Assembly: GCF_009765685.1 (NCBI RefSeq) | Contig: NZ_LMUY01000015.1 | Location: forward strand, 295,728-345,935 | Direction of reading: 5' to 3' | DNA: 50,208 bases | DNA from: Acidisphaera sp. L21 | GTDB lineage: Bacteria; Pseudomonadota; Alphaproteobacteria; Acetobacterales; Acetobacteraceae | In this document: positions 38,034-46,798 of the stretch, piece after piece | How the letters are laid out: every line of letters begins with the position of its first letter | Numbering within the stretch: the first letter of the stretch is position 1 | The notes under the pieces: generated by a model | What the model was told of the DNA's origin: nothing | Seen by the model: the letters and a program-made list of their open reading frames with translations, nothing else | The model's database searches: none | Program-made: the position numbers and the translations under genes

Positions 38034-38698
38034 CTACCAGTCCTGGGCCCGATAGTGGCGGGAAATCGTGAACAACTTACGGTGCGGCTTTCCCCCGCTC
38101 CCATGGAAGAAGTCATAGCCACCGTCGGGCTTGCCGAGGGCCTCAGCGATCGCCGGACACACCGGCCAGCGCACGGCGCGGACGAGTTAGTCGTCGGAAA
38201 CGTTCGCGATGAGGTCGCGGTCGAATGGGATACCGGCGAGGTCCAGCGCCCGGATGGCGACTCCAAGCGAGGCAAAACGTAGTTGTTGAACAGCCGAACG
38301 GATCTGTCTGGCTGCAAACCGTCGAGGAAGGCACCGGCCACGAGGGCGGAGTGATAGGTGCCCATCGGCCCTTGGATGTCGCGGCCATCCTTCCCGATGT
38401 AAAAGCAATCGGGTTGGTAGCCAGTGAATGTGAGGTTGGGAAACGCAACGACCTTCTCACAGATCGGCTCCAGCCCATCAGGCTCGAAATCGCCGCAGAC
38501 GCCGCCGCTGCTGGGGAGCGTGAAGACCACGTCCGCTTCGGCCAGTCGTTTTAGCCACCCGACTTTTCGCGTTCAGACGGCTCGGTGGCGGCTCTGCCAG
38601 GTGGATGACGGCCGCGCGCCGGTCCGGGACCAGCAATTCAATGCTGCGGCGAAGCTGCGTGCCGTGCAATGACGGACCACACGGAAGGTTAGGCTCAT
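38034..38698 (-). pseudogene. Broken WcbI-family polysaccharide biosynthesis gene
   Basis: The gene begins with ATG at 38698, overlapping the GSCFA stop as ATGA. Pieces of one protein are found in several frames: MSLTFRVV, then HGTQLRRSIELLVPDRRAAV, then WLKRLAEADVVFTLPSSGG through LFNNYV (frame of 38530), then FASLGVAIRALDLAGIPFDRDL, and after an in-frame TAA (38187-38189) PAIAEALGKPDGGYDFFHG to a TAG at 38034. At least three frameshifts (near 38660, 38570, 38283) and one stop are therefore present. WcbI-type proteins are putative acetyltransferases of capsule or surface glycan synthesis and often accompany GSCFA proteins. The sequence is otherwise well preserved, so inactivation looks recent, or base calls here are poor. 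Confidence 0.75.
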
Positions 38699-39789
38699 TG
38701 AACGATCGCTTCTTCTTCGCAAACCACTTTGTACAAATCGGCTTCTTCGGCGGATCGATCGGCAATGGCGCGGGTCGGACGTTCCGGTGCGTAGGTGCTA
38801 GCCTCCTCGGACAGATAATGCTTGCGGAACAATCCCATGACCTGATCGACGCCACGCGGGGCAACCTCACGCAGATCGTCCTCGTAGTAGCCGTATCGGG
38901 CATGCGCGCCGGTGATGATTTCGTAGGATGGAAAGTAGGCTACGTTCTCCACCTTGCGGCTGATTTGGTCCGCGACGACGCGCAAGGCGGACTTGCTCAC
39001 GGTGGTGGAGACGAGGACGTGGCGATCCTCGTAGGTCGCGATGAGCGGGACGGGCGATACCGTCAGGATCACCCGGACCGCCGGGTTCAGGACGCGGAAC
39101 TTGGTCAGGAACGCCTTGAGGTCGGCGACCATCTCCTCGACCTCGAAATTGACGAATTCGCAGTCGCCAGCATGCTCCGCGCCGCCCGCCACGCCGGGTG
39201 CCGAGGGGTAGACCGCACCGTCGATGGTCGAGCGCCAAGCCTCCGTAAGGCCGAGCGTGAAGATGAACACGTCGCGGGTCTCGAACATCTCCCGCACGGC
39301 GGCAAGGTGGCTTTCGCGATCGGCCAGCAGGGCTTCCTCCGACCGAAAGCCGCCGGGCTCGACCTGGGGACGGAAGGGATCGACGTAGGCCCCGTCGTGC
39401 CGCCAAGTGGCGACGGCTGGCTCGAACAAGCCGTAGGCTCGCTGGAACAGCTGCAGCAACTGCCGGATCGTGTATATGTTGGCGAATCGGGCAGAGAACA
39501 GGCCGTAATTCCGTTCCTCAGGCCCGTCCTCGACGACGAGATAGTTGAAATTCGCGCGCTTCAAGGTGCGGGCGATATGCTGGGCGAAGCATGATCCGGC
39601 GGTTGCGATTTTGTCGGAGCGGCCAAGCGTGAAGGCCGGGCGGATGACCGGGTCTACGTCCTGCGGTTCGGGGCGGGCCACCGCGCGGCTCCAAAACGCG
39701 CTGTCGGGCAGGCCGCGATAGGGATTTGAGGGGCGAGATGGCCCCGCAGCGGGCTGTGCCGGCTGGGGCGCCTGGGTGTCGCTAGGCAT
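38695..39789 (-). CDS. GSCFA-domain protein (glycan-modifying esterase-like)
   Basis: A 364-residue protein with the name-giving motif in KIATAGSCFAQHIARTLK, the nucleophile region of an SGNH-like fold. Further blocks are NYGLFSARFANIYT, FIFTLGLTEAWR and the C-terminal VAYFPSYEIITG with YYEDDLREVAPRGVDQVM. The ATG at 39789 has AAGGATCACCTG before it; the in-frame extension upstream shows no similarity and overlaps the divergent gene. GSCFA proteins occur in surface-polysaccharide loci. It is coupled to the broken WcbI-like gene by an ATGA overlap. Confidence 0.88.
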   Translation of the reverse strand: MPSDTQAPQPAQPAAGPSRPSNPYRGLPDSAFWSRAVARPEPQDVDPVIRPAFTLGRSDKIATAGSCFAQHIARTLKRANFNYLVVEDGPEERNYGLFSARFANIYTIRQLLQLFQRAYGLFEPAVATWRHDGAYVDPFRPQVEPGGFRSEEALLADRESHLAAVREMFETRDVFIFTLGLTEAWRSTIDGAVYPSAPGVAGGAEHAGDCEFVNFEVEEMVADLKAFLTKFRVLNPAVRVILTVSPVPLIATYEDRHVLVSTTVSKSALRVVADQISRKVENVAYFPSYEIITGAHARYGYYEDDLREVAPRGVDQVMGLFRKHYLSEEASTYAPERPTRAIADRSAEEADLYKVVCEEEAIVQ

Positions 39790-40109
39790 CAGGTGATCCT
39801 TACCTTTTCCGCCAAAGCTTAGCCCGGCGGACCAACTCTGTCCCAATTTTTGTGAGGCGGCCCAGTGTTGCTGACGGGGCAGCGCGACCGATGTGGCAGT
39901 GGAGACCGCACGCCCGATCCCGGTGGCTTGGGTTAGCGGCCCGGTGATGCCAGGGTCGTCCCGACCCAGCGCGAAGGGAACGTAAGCGTTGTCCACGCGA
40001 AATGCCAACTGATATGATGCAGGACATCCATGGCGACGGTCGCATGGGAACGGCGGATCCGCTACGGAACGGCAGATGATCACCAGTAACGCAGTGCTCT
40101 GGAAACCCT
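39790..40109. other. Divergent intergenic region
   Basis: About 320 bases between the divergent GSCFA and SGNH-esterase genes. A minus-strand frame stays open across it but has no recognisable sequence and no plausible start signal. Promoters of both genes should be here; none could be fixed. Confidence 0.35.
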
Positions 40110-40919
40110 GTGACTGATCGGGCGCTCCCAATGGGTGGGGATCGGCCCTTCGTCCTGGTAGTATCGGGTCAATCCAACACCGGGTTCGACACTGGGGGCT
40201 CGAAACGCGTGGGCTCCGACATCCTCATCCTGAGGGCGTCGCGGGAGCATCAAGGATTATATCCCGCCGCGTTCGGGCTGCCACCGTTGAATTTGGGGGT
40301 CATCGACTCCAAGGTGCCGCTCGTGACGGTCAGTTCCTCCAAGGAGGCGTTCAACAACGTCGGCGTTCAGTTCGCAAATTTCCTTCGCGCATCGGGCGAT
40401 CTGCCGGCTTCGCGTGCCATCGTCATCGTCCCGAACTGGGCGCGCAACAAGAGCATCGGGGAATGGGTCCCGACCAACAAATCGCCCCATATGTGGTCGG
40501 AATTGCAGAGGCATCTCGCCCTGTTGAGCGCCCTGCATCCGTCGGCAGCGATTGATCACATCATCGTCGCGCAGGGCGAGGCAGACTCGAGCGCGGCGTC
40601 GACGCCCTACAATTCGATGCAGGCCTATGCAGACGCATTCGATTGCCTGCTGGAACAGTTCAAGGCATTGCCGCAGTGGCGACTCGGCGTGACGACAGTC
40701 TCGGTCCAGGAACTGGCCCGGTTTGCGGGGAGCGAACGATGGACCTCCCGCAATGACGCATTCGATCGCCTTCGCGACAGGCCGCCAGCGGGCGTTTGTG
40801 TCGTTCAGACGGACGGCTTGGCCGAAAGCCAGGAGACGCGACGTCCCCATTTTGATGGCGAATCGATCGTAGAACTGGGGGCGCGCCACTACCTCGCGTG
40901 GCGCCGCATGCGGCGCTAG
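40110..40919 (+). CDS. SGNH-type carbohydrate esterase (sialate O-acetylesterase-like)
   Basis: A 269-residue protein from a GTG at 40110 (ATG at 40131 is an alternative). The nucleophile block is VVSGQSNTGF (Ser about 22), the middle block IIVAQGEADSS resembles the GExD segment of CE6/SASA esterases, and a late His lies in RRPHFDGESIVELG, giving the expected Ser-His pair. No signal peptide is seen. Such enzymes remove acetyl groups from sugars. Together with the neighbouring GSCFA gene and WcbI remnant it suggests control of glycan acetylation (inference). Confidence 0.75.
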   Translation: MTDRALPMGGDRPFVLVVSGQSNTGFDTGGSKRVGSDILILRASREHQGLYPAAFGLPPLNLGVIDSKVPLVTVSSSKEAFNNVGVQFANFLRASGDLPASRAIVIVPNWARNKSIGEWVPTNKSPHMWSELQRHLALLSALHPSAAIDHIIVAQGEADSSAASTPYNSMQAYADAFDCLLEQFKALPQWRLGVTTVSVQELARFAGSERWTSRNDAFDRLRDRPPAGVCVVQTDGLAESQETRRPHFDGESIVELGARHYLAWRRMRR

Positions 40920-40975
40920 CCGCGCGTCATGCAGCTTTGCGAGCGAGTGAGCCGGTCACGACGCGCTATTTCGGG

Positions 40976-41956
40976 TCATCCCATCTTCTGGGCAATAAAC
41001 GTCATGCTCGTGCGGTCAAACCCGCGCAACATCGAGTCGCGGGCCGCCTCAACGCAGGTCAAACCCCTGTTGCGGAGAATTCGGAACACATCTGCCTGGG
41101 GCAATACATGCAACTCCTGATCGTCAAGCTGGTCCATGCTCGACAAGTATTTCTTGACGTCGAATGTATAGCCAGATCGGGCCGTCATTAACTGAAATAC
41201 CGCAACGCCGTTGGGGTTCATTCGCGCGAGCACACGATCTAGCAGAAAGGCAATGATTGGCGGTGGGTTATGCTGCAGGACGATGCGCGAGTAGAAGAAA
41301 TCGTGATCCGGGAAAGATGCCGAATCGATGGACGTGAGGTGACGGAACTCCACGTTGGCGATCGCCTGCTCGGACACGTAGGAGGATGCCAGTGCGAGGT
41401 GGTTGGCGGACACGTCATACCCGACGACGTTGGCAAACCTGTCGCCAAGATGGCGCGTGACACGGCCGACCCCCGCTCCTAGTTCAAGCGCCACACCGTC
41501 GCTGGCGGGCGCTAGGCCAAGCGACTCCAATCGCCGAAACACGACCTCGAGTTCGCCACGACCGCTGTCGTAGAATTCTTGTTGATTTGCCGCGATATTG
41601 TCTGGTTTGTATTTCGGAGTGCTCAGCACTGAGAAATGCGGATCTGTTGCTCCCAGTTTCGACCATACATCGTGGACGTGCTTGAACAATGCGGCCCTGT
41701 CTTCGCCCGAAACATTGACGTCGATGTTCTTGACACTCGAAATTGGGGCCGTTGCGATGACATATCTCGAAATCTCGACGATGTTTCTGTCGTAGAACTC
41801 CTTTGCCGTCACCACCGCTCTGCGAAACTCATCTTTCGTTTTGTATTTCGCAAGATGATTGGCCACAGTTTGCGCTTTCTCCGGGGGGCGGCCGAGGAAG
41901 ATGCGATACGCGGTGTCAACATCGCTTTCCGTCAGCGGTGCTTTGAGTTCCGACAT
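40976..41956 (-). CDS. Class I SAM-dependent methyltransferase with N-terminal DUF4214-like segment
   Basis: A 326-residue protein. The first ~50 residues (DTAYRIFLGRPPEKAQTV, KTKDEFRRAVVTAKEFYDRN) resemble the DUF4214 repeat found in secreted and glycan-related proteins. From about residue 150 a Rossmann methyltransferase follows: VALELGAGVGRVTRHLG (motif I), NVVGYDVSANHLALA (acidic loop) and HDFFYSRIVLQHNPPP (motif IV), then a typical Mtase_11 tail. The substrate is unknown; fusion to a DUF4214-like region and the surroundings hint at glycan or surface-molecule methylation. Confidence 0.82.
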   Translation of the reverse strand: MSELKAPLTESDVDTAYRIFLGRPPEKAQTVANHLAKYKTKDEFRRAVVTAKEFYDRNIVEISRYVIATAPISSVKNIDVNVSGEDRAALFKHVHDVWSKLGATDPHFSVLSTPKYKPDNIAANQQEFYDSGRGELEVVFRRLESLGLAPASDGVALELGAGVGRVTRHLGDRFANVVGYDVSANHLALASSYVSEQAIANVEFRHLTSIDSASFPDHDFFYSRIVLQHNPPPIIAFLLDRVLARMNPNGVAVFQLMTARSGYTFDVKKYLSSMDQLDDQELHVLPQADVFRILRNRGLTCVEAARDSMLRGFDRTSMTFIAQKMG

Positions 41957-42089
41957 GTAGCTGCCCTTCTGTTGTTTTCATTATGCGCCATCGGTGCGCT
42001 GTGAACTAGCGACGTTTTGCACGCGCCTCGACTGGCTTCACGAGTACGCTCCGGGCCCGGTGCCGGCCGGGGGCGGGTCTGGCCCCCGT

Positions 42090-42300
42090 GCCATACCGGC
42101 GCTGCCCACTCGATTTCGCGGTTGCCATCGGGCGCCGCGTCCGTGAGGTGGCGGAGGCGACCCTGGTGCGCACGCCGTGGGACAAAATGGAGGCAGCGTA
42201 TGCGCGGAACCTGCGGGGCGTTGCCGACCGCCTATGGAGGTGTGGGAGGACCTGTGCGGCGGAGGAAAGTATGAGCCGAGCGGATAGTGGCGCCACGGGC
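42090..42300 (+). pseudogene. Remnant of a tyrosine-type integrase (3' end)
   Basis: In the frame of 42088 the stretch VREVAEATLVRTPWDKMEAAYARN matches the conserved C-terminal end of phage/island integrases (PREVAEMALAHxxxxKVEAAYRR). After about 42210 the frame shifts and MEVWEDLCGGGK continues the same protein end (consensus LMEAWADFC). The catalytic Arg-His-Arg-Tyr region upstream is not recoverable. This marks a decayed site of island integration; no tRNA gene was found next to it. Confidence 0.6.
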
Positions 42301-42428
42301 TTGGGCGAAGTTTGTGTGTGCGGCGCACGACGCTTTACAAATCTTTACCAGTTTCGACCCATTATGAGGGGCTGGTGTGTCGCCGGTTTCGACGTAGGCG
42401 GGACGCGAGACGCAGTTGCGGGGCCAAA

Positions 42429-42680
42429 ATGACCGACTTGGAAACGAAGGCGGACGAAGACGAGGCATGGTATCGTGGAATATCCGCTGCCGGCTTAATG
42501 CTTCAAGTCAAAATGCTGGTGAAGCTCCGGCAACTCGGTATCTTCAACTGCGAAGATATGCGCGAGATCGTTGCATCGGCTATGGCTGACTTGCAACGCC
42601 CAGCCATGAACCTGATGGCCGAGGATAAGATCATCAACCAACACGCTTGCGACCAGTTAGAAGCGGTCCCGCTATTCTGA
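42429..42680 (+). CDS. Small orphan protein
   Basis: An 83-residue predicted soluble helical protein starting MTDLETKADEDEAWYRG. Predicted helices GLMLQVKMLVKLRQLG and REIVASAMADLQRP suggest a small bundle. A hairpin with a T-run immediately follows its stop, which supports a real transcription unit. Unknown family. Confidence 0.5.
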   Translation: MTDLETKADEDEAWYRGISAAGLMLQVKMLVKLRQLGIFNCEDMREIVASAMADLQRPAMNLMAEDKIINQHACDQLEAVPLF

Positions 42681-42687
42681 AACTGGC

Positions 42688-42713
42688 CTGTCGAGCCACG
42701 CTCGAGCAGTTTT
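42688..42713 (+). terminator. Intrinsic terminator of the small orphan gene
   Basis: CTGTCGAG (42688-42695) pairs with CTCGAGCAG (42701-42709) with one bulged G around CCACG, followed directly by TTTT. It starts eight bases after the stop at 42680. Confidence 0.6.
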
Positions 42714-42789
42714 CATTTACAGCGAATCACGCGGCTTCCTTGACGCGGGCCCGAGGTTGTTCACCCAGCAAGCTGGCGGGGCAGCATGT

Positions 42790-43059
42790 ATGGATCAACC
42801 GCTTTCTCAGGATCTGCGCAGGTGTGTTGTTTCTGCTGTGTCTGGCGGCTTGTCGCGCCGGGCTGCGGCCGAGCGGTTTGGCACGTCTGCGGCGACGGCG
42901 GTTCGCGGGGCGCATACGATGAGCACCACGGGTTCGTGCCGTGCCAAGCCGCAGGGCGGGGACACGCTGTCGCATAGAATCGAGGCGTTTGCCGGGATGA
43001 TCCTGCCGTTCGGACACAGCCTATGCCCCGAGGAGGGGCCTGAACGCCGTCCGCGGTGA
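42790..43059 (+). pseudogene. Truncated IS630-family transposase (N-terminal fragment)
   Basis: MDQPLSQDLRRCVVSAV, GGLSRRAAAERFGTSAATAV and KPQGGDTLSHRIEAFAGMIL match the N-terminal helix-turn-helix of IS630 transposases, with drifted residues (RGAHTMSTTGSC where WxRxxRxTGS is expected). After MIL the similarity ends, and the DDE catalytic part is absent. No matching terminal repeats were seen. Confidence 0.7.
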
Positions 43060-43253
43060 TATTATCGCCCCTCGGCAAGCCAATTCCTTTGGCCAACGAA
43101 CAACCCCCACGAGCGCCAACGGCATCTCAACGCTTCACCGGGCTCTACGGCCATGCGGTGCCAGCGTTATCTGTGACACATGCCGTGGAGGCGACCCGCG
43201 TCGCTGGGGAACAGCTAAGTCTCGATCACGCACCGAGGTCCATTGCCCGGCCA

Positions 43254-43700
43254 TCAAATGTCTTGGGGAATACCTCTGCGTGCAACGTAGGGACGCCAGC
43301 CGCCATACTGTGTAATCTCATCCATTCCCTCCACACGCCACGGCTCGATGATAACGCCCAGCGGTGAGGTGCCGTCATCCAGGAGGATGCGGCCGACGCT
43401 CAGGCCCGGCGCCTCCTCCTCCACGACTTGGGCGAAACACAGACGTGGGACGGCGTAGAGTTCGGCCGCGACAGCTGTGCCGCCCGCCGCGAACCTTACC
43501 ATGCCGGGATGGCGGTCCAGGATCGACCAGAGGCGATAGACCGGGGCGGTGGAGACGTCGCGCATGAAGACGGCACCGGCCGCACTCATGCGCGACGCCG
43601 ATCGCATACCGCGCATGAGTCCGCCGTTCACGACCAGGCCGACATGGCCCTCTGGGACATCCGACACCTCGACAGGGCGGGGAAAAAGGTTCGTGTTCAT
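43254..43700 (-). CDS. Allophanate-hydrolase-related / gamma-glutamylcyclotransferase-like protein
   Basis: A 148-residue protein resembling the C-terminal domain of allophanate hydrolases (AtzF). Matching phrases: LVVNGGLMRGM, VSTAPVYRLWSILDRHPGMV, VAAELYAVPRLCF, GRILLDDGTSPLGVIIEP and EITQYGGWRPYVA near the end, a family signature. Free-standing members of this group are common and their reaction is not known; in AtzF the domain assists the amidase half. No amidase or urea carboxylase gene is adjacent. It stands alone between transposase remnants. Confidence 0.75.
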   Translation of the reverse strand: MNTNLFPRPVEVSDVPEGHVGLVVNGGLMRGMRSASRMSAAGAVFMRDVSTAPVYRLWSILDRHPGMVRFAAGGTAVAAELYAVPRLCFAQVVEEEAPGLSVGRILLDDGTSPLGVIIEPWRVEGMDEITQYGGWRPYVARRGIPQDI

Positions 43701-44059
43701 ACGTCACCCCGGAATTGGTGCTCATAGCCATACCAAGCGACTGGGAGCGGTCAAGCTCTTCGAACTACGCCGCAAATTCCACCGCGTTGACGGACATGAT
43801 CCACAGTCGTCGCGCTTGTGCGGCATCCGTCGTTCGGCGCGCCGCCAGCCGAAGACCCGCCGCATCCAAATCAACTCGGAGCGATATTGGCATGGCGACC
43901 TTTCTCGTTCACCACCTAGAATCGGAACCCTCCCGCGTCGGCAACACCCCGAAAGTCAGACACTCAGAGACTTGGTATTAGCCAGCCGATCCGATGACCA
44001 CCTCCGCCTACACCGTTTCAGTCAACAGAATTCCACCACCATCACGGACGCTATCCATT
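43701..44059. other. Degenerate intergenic stretch
   Basis: About 360 bases with several short open frames on both strands and no recognisable gene. Nothing convincing was found. It lies between the allophanate-hydrolase-like gene and the IS5 remnant. Confidence 0.4.
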
Positions 44060-44366
44060 CGGCACGCGGTCCGACAGGCCGAACCCAAAAAACTGAATGA
44101 ACGACAGCCGATCGTTGATCAAAAACTCGGTGCGCTCGTCCGGCAGAGGGTTGGTCGTCTGAATGACCAGTATTTTTTGAACATCATGCCGGGATCGAAG
44201 TGCGGCCGCCAACCCTGCGTTCCATCGAAATAGTCCAGAGCCGCGATAAGATCAGCGCGAAACATTTCGAAATCCACGGTAGGCTGAAGGCTTCCAGCTG
44301 ATCGCCGAGGTCGCTGAGTCACTTTACGCGATCGTCGACATCGAGAAACCCTGGCTGACCAAGCAT
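44060..44366 (-). pseudogene. N-terminal remnant of an IS5-family transposase
   Basis: Starting at ATG 44366: MLGQPGFLDVDDRVK, an in-frame TGA, LSDLGDQLEAF, a frameshift, TVDFEMFRADLIAALDYFDG and HFDPGMMFK, a second frameshift near 44165 in an A-run, then ILVIQTTNPLPDERTEFLIN and DRLSFIQFFGFGLSDRVP. The order and spacing match IS5-type transposases up to the first third; the DDE catalytic region is missing. Not functional. Confidence 0.75.
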
Positions 44367-44717
44367 CGATCCACCTCCGAGCTCATCCAGCCAAAAAATC
44401 ATAGACGCTGGAAAGCCACCGGGTTTGAAGCGTCCACCCGACGGAAGTATCATGGTGGAACGAAGGTTTCGTCGATGGCTTGCAACTTCTATCCATACGG
44501 ATAATCCGAGGGCCACCCTCTTCGCAAAACAAACCGTAATCAAGGGGTGCGGTTGTAGGCACCTGGTAACCAATAATAGAAAGGATTTAACAATATTATA
44601 CGCCGAAAATAACGCCCCAAAGTCGAAAACTTCATTGCTTGGTAGGGATATTGGCTGCACTTGAGGCGGTTGACTGATGGTATTAAGTCGTCTTGCACGA
44701 TGAAATTAGAGGCGAAT
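44367..44717. other. AT-rich region upstream of the MarR/OhrR-type gene
   Basis: About 350 bases, lower in GC toward 44560-44640. No gene recognised. The part next to the regulator (TTTAACAATATTATACGCC at about 44586) is the likely promoter zone and may also hold its operator. Confidence 0.35.
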
Positions 44718-45200
44718 ATGTCCGAAGCGCCAGCTCCCGCTAAGTCCCGCAACCTTTACCTCTCCAACCAACTCTGTTTTGCGCTTTATGCTGCGACGAA
44801 TGCGATTACCCGTAGCTATCGTGGGCCGCTGACGGAACTCGGTTTTACCTACACCCAATACCTCGTGCTGGCGGCGCTCATGGAACAGCCCAGCATGACG
44901 TCCGTCGAACTGTGCCGTGCGCTGAAGATCGATCCCAGCACGATGACGCCGATGCTCCAGAGAATGAAGGCCGCCGGCCTAATCGAGCGAAGCCGCCGCG
45001 CTGAGGACGAGCGGATCATCGACAATCAATTGACCGCCGCCGGGCGTGATCTGGAAAGCGGAATGAACCAGGCTCAGGCTCAGGTGAAATGTGATCTTGC
45101 ATTGAGTGACGAGGCGATCGGCAACCTACGGAAGGTCCTTCACGAATTAACCGAAGCTCTGGAGACAGCAGTTGACCGGGCCGCTGCGCCCCTAAACTAG
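44718..45200 (+). CDS. MarR-family regulator, OhrR-like organic peroxide sensor
   Basis: A 160-residue winged-helix repressor. GAGGCG six bases before the ATG at 44718 decides the start over ATGs at 44661 and 44700. The N-terminus LSNQLCFALYAATNAITRSY matches OhrR, where the Cys of LCFALY (residue 20 here) is the peroxide-sensing residue; LGFTYTQYLVLAALME, SVELCRALKIDPSTMTPML and ERSRRAEDERIIDNQLTAAG form the winged helix. In known systems OhrR controls ohr, but no ohr gene lies nearby, so the target is elsewhere or different. The gene sits among insertion-sequence remnants. Confidence 0.85.
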   Translation: MSEAPAPAKSRNLYLSNQLCFALYAATNAITRSYRGPLTELGFTYTQYLVLAALMEQPSMTSVELCRALKIDPSTMTPMLQRMKAAGLIERSRRAEDERIIDNQLTAAGRDLESGMNQAQAQVKCDLALSDEAIGNLRKVLHELTEALETAVDRAAAPLN

Positions 45201-45371
45201 AACTTCCACCAGCTGACGAGCTACGGCTCCAACCTCGCCTGCGCGTGGGAGCTTGGTAAACAGAATACCACGCGAACCACCGTCAGCCCTAGGCGTGTGC
45301 TGATTTGGGAATCAGAGCTCATCCAAACGCTGCGGGGCGCCAAGTTTTCATCGTTTCAAGAGATCTTCCCG

Positions 45372-45734
45372 CTAGGTCGAGGCTTGATGAGCTGACCATT
45401 TTAACGGTTTCGCTGTCACAGCCAGTGCCGTTGGCTCAGGTGCCAAAGCATTTTCAACGAAGGTATAATCCGGGAAACTCTCTTGGAATGCAATGCGCGC
45501 TGGTTCCGCATAACAAGGTCCTTGCCTCGCAGAAACCGCCCAGTGACAGCCTCTTGAGCGATTTGCCTCATGAACTTGCCGAGTGTCGGGTTCGTTGTCG
45601 GAGGTGGGCCCTCGCAGATCGAAGACTTTTCGAGTGTCGTCTTTGACGTAGATAAAGAACTCCCAGTTTTCCGCCTTTGTCTGAGGCTTCGGGCTGATTT
45701 TGCGGATCAATGAATTTACTCCACTAACGAACAA
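45372..45734 (-). CDS. Hypothetical protein, possibly degenerate
   Basis: About 120 residues. The stretch ENWEFFIYVKDDTRKVFDLRGPTSD reads like a conserved N-terminal part of hypothetical proteins (NWxFFVxVKDD), so at least part of this frame was coding. The C-terminal half (GCHWAVSARQGPCYAEPAR...) is less convincing and may follow a frameshift. No ribosome site decides the start. Function unknown. Confidence 0.35.
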   Translation of the reverse strand: MFVSGVNSLIRKISPKPQTKAENWEFFIYVKDDTRKVFDLRGPTSDNEPDTRQVHEANRSRGCHWAVSARQGPCYAEPARIAFQESFPDYTFVENALAPEPTALAVTAKPLKWSAHQAST

Positions 45735-45782
45735 AGGCTGTCTTTCACCGTCAGCGCCCCCCTGAGTAGCTAGGGGCCGTGC

Positions 45783-46040
45783 TCAGCTCAGATTGGTTGT
45801 CGTAGCCCAACGAGCTTCAATCCGGACGCGTGCGTCAATGCCCTGTTCGGTCAGCCTCACCAGCCAATTGAAGTTCTCGTTGCCATCGTCTTCAACGCTC
45901 TCTTCAACCATGGGGGAGTTGTCATCGAGCAATTCATTCAAGGCGGAATACAGCGATGCCGGGGCTGGAGCCCATCCGCCGCTAAGAGGTAGGCCGAGTA
46001 AAATCTCAGTCAAAGGCAGAATAGCCAATCGTTGCAGCAT
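45783..46040 (-). CDS. Small orphan protein, paralogue of the gene at 19552-19800
   Basis: An 85-residue acidic protein. From residue ~33 it matches the 19552-19800 product: LNELLDDNSPMVEE with LGELLDSDTALIEE, and WLVRLTEQGIDARVRI with WKVRLTAQGIVARIRI. The N-terminus (MLQRLAILPLTEILLGLPLSGGW) is hydrophobic and differs. AAGGTG precedes the ATG. The following AT-rich stretch (46041-46200) likely holds the promoter. No known family was recognised. Confidence 0.6.
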   Translation of the reverse strand: MLQRLAILPLTEILLGLPLSGGWAPAPASLYSALNELLDDNSPMVEESVEDDGNENFNWLVRLTEQGIDARVRIEARWATTTNLS

Positions 46041-46798
46041 GACGCACCTTGAAATTCTTTAGGCAATACGCGTGCCCTAATCATTCGGATGCGAAGAATC
46101 CCAATTATTTAGACGGAAAGCCCTTTGAAATTAAAACATGCCAGTAAATTCAGATGCTTAGCCGTCTCGAAAACAAAATAACCAGCGCGTCTGAGGCAAG
46201 GTAATTCCAGCTTTTATGGAGCCACCTCAACTTTATCGACGTCCGCTAAACAGGCTTCTGAGCGCTTGGATAGGCGACGCCGGGCCCGACATGTCGGTCG
46301 CCGATCAAGATCGATATTTCGCCGAGATAGCCCAAATCGCACAAGCGCTAGCGGCGGACTTGGCTTCGCGGACCAGAATGTCAGCGTTGGCTCTGATCTC
46401 GACAATGCGACCGGGCCTGATTTGCGCTGCCCGCCCGCGGGAGGCGGCCAGGCTAGTACTGACTCAACGGCCAGCCAATCGCATGCCCTGACCGCCGCAA
46501 GCCCCTGACTATCCAAGCCGGCGTCGACTTGTTGCCGAGATGGGCTCTCCGAATGCATGGCTTGCAAAATCTTTTGATTGGCAGGCGTCTGGTTCGTGTC
46601 GGTAGTCTCGGCATCGCGCCGGGGCTTCGATGGGCGTTCCAACGGTAACAGACGGACCCGGGCCCGTCGCGCGCCAAAGCCACCCGTCGCTGCCGCCTGC
46701 TTTCAAAGAAGGCAGCAGGATCGCGGCAGCCCAAGCTGACCAAGGGCTGGGCTGCGGGACAGAGCATTCTCGAGAATCTTCCTTCCCGAACCAAGGTA
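46041..46798. other. Gene-poor accessory stretch
   Basis: The first ~160 bases are AT-rich; the rest has overlapping short open frames on both strands with no recognised protein. A minus-strand phrase GRIVEIRANADILVREAKSA near 46350-46410 faintly recalls membrane-fusion (HlyD-like) proteins but is too short to call. Probably decayed sequence. Confidence 0.35.

Noticed and set aside
38695-40131. Longer GSCFA protein starting at 40131
   Set aside because: The extra 114 codons overlap the divergent esterase gene and show no similarity; the ATG at 39789 has a good ribosome site.
42006-42328. Minus-strand Pro/Arg-rich frames at 42006-42328
   Set aside because: The plus strand holds an integrase remnant; these frames are low-complexity shadows.
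43056-43367. Plus-strand frame of 103 codons after the IS630 remnant
   Set aside because: It overlaps the conserved end of the allophanate-hydrolase-like gene and has no recognisable sequence.
46214-46642. Minus-strand frame that might be a HlyD-like fragment
   Set aside because: Only a dozen residues recall that family, in a different frame from the longest open one; not enough to call.
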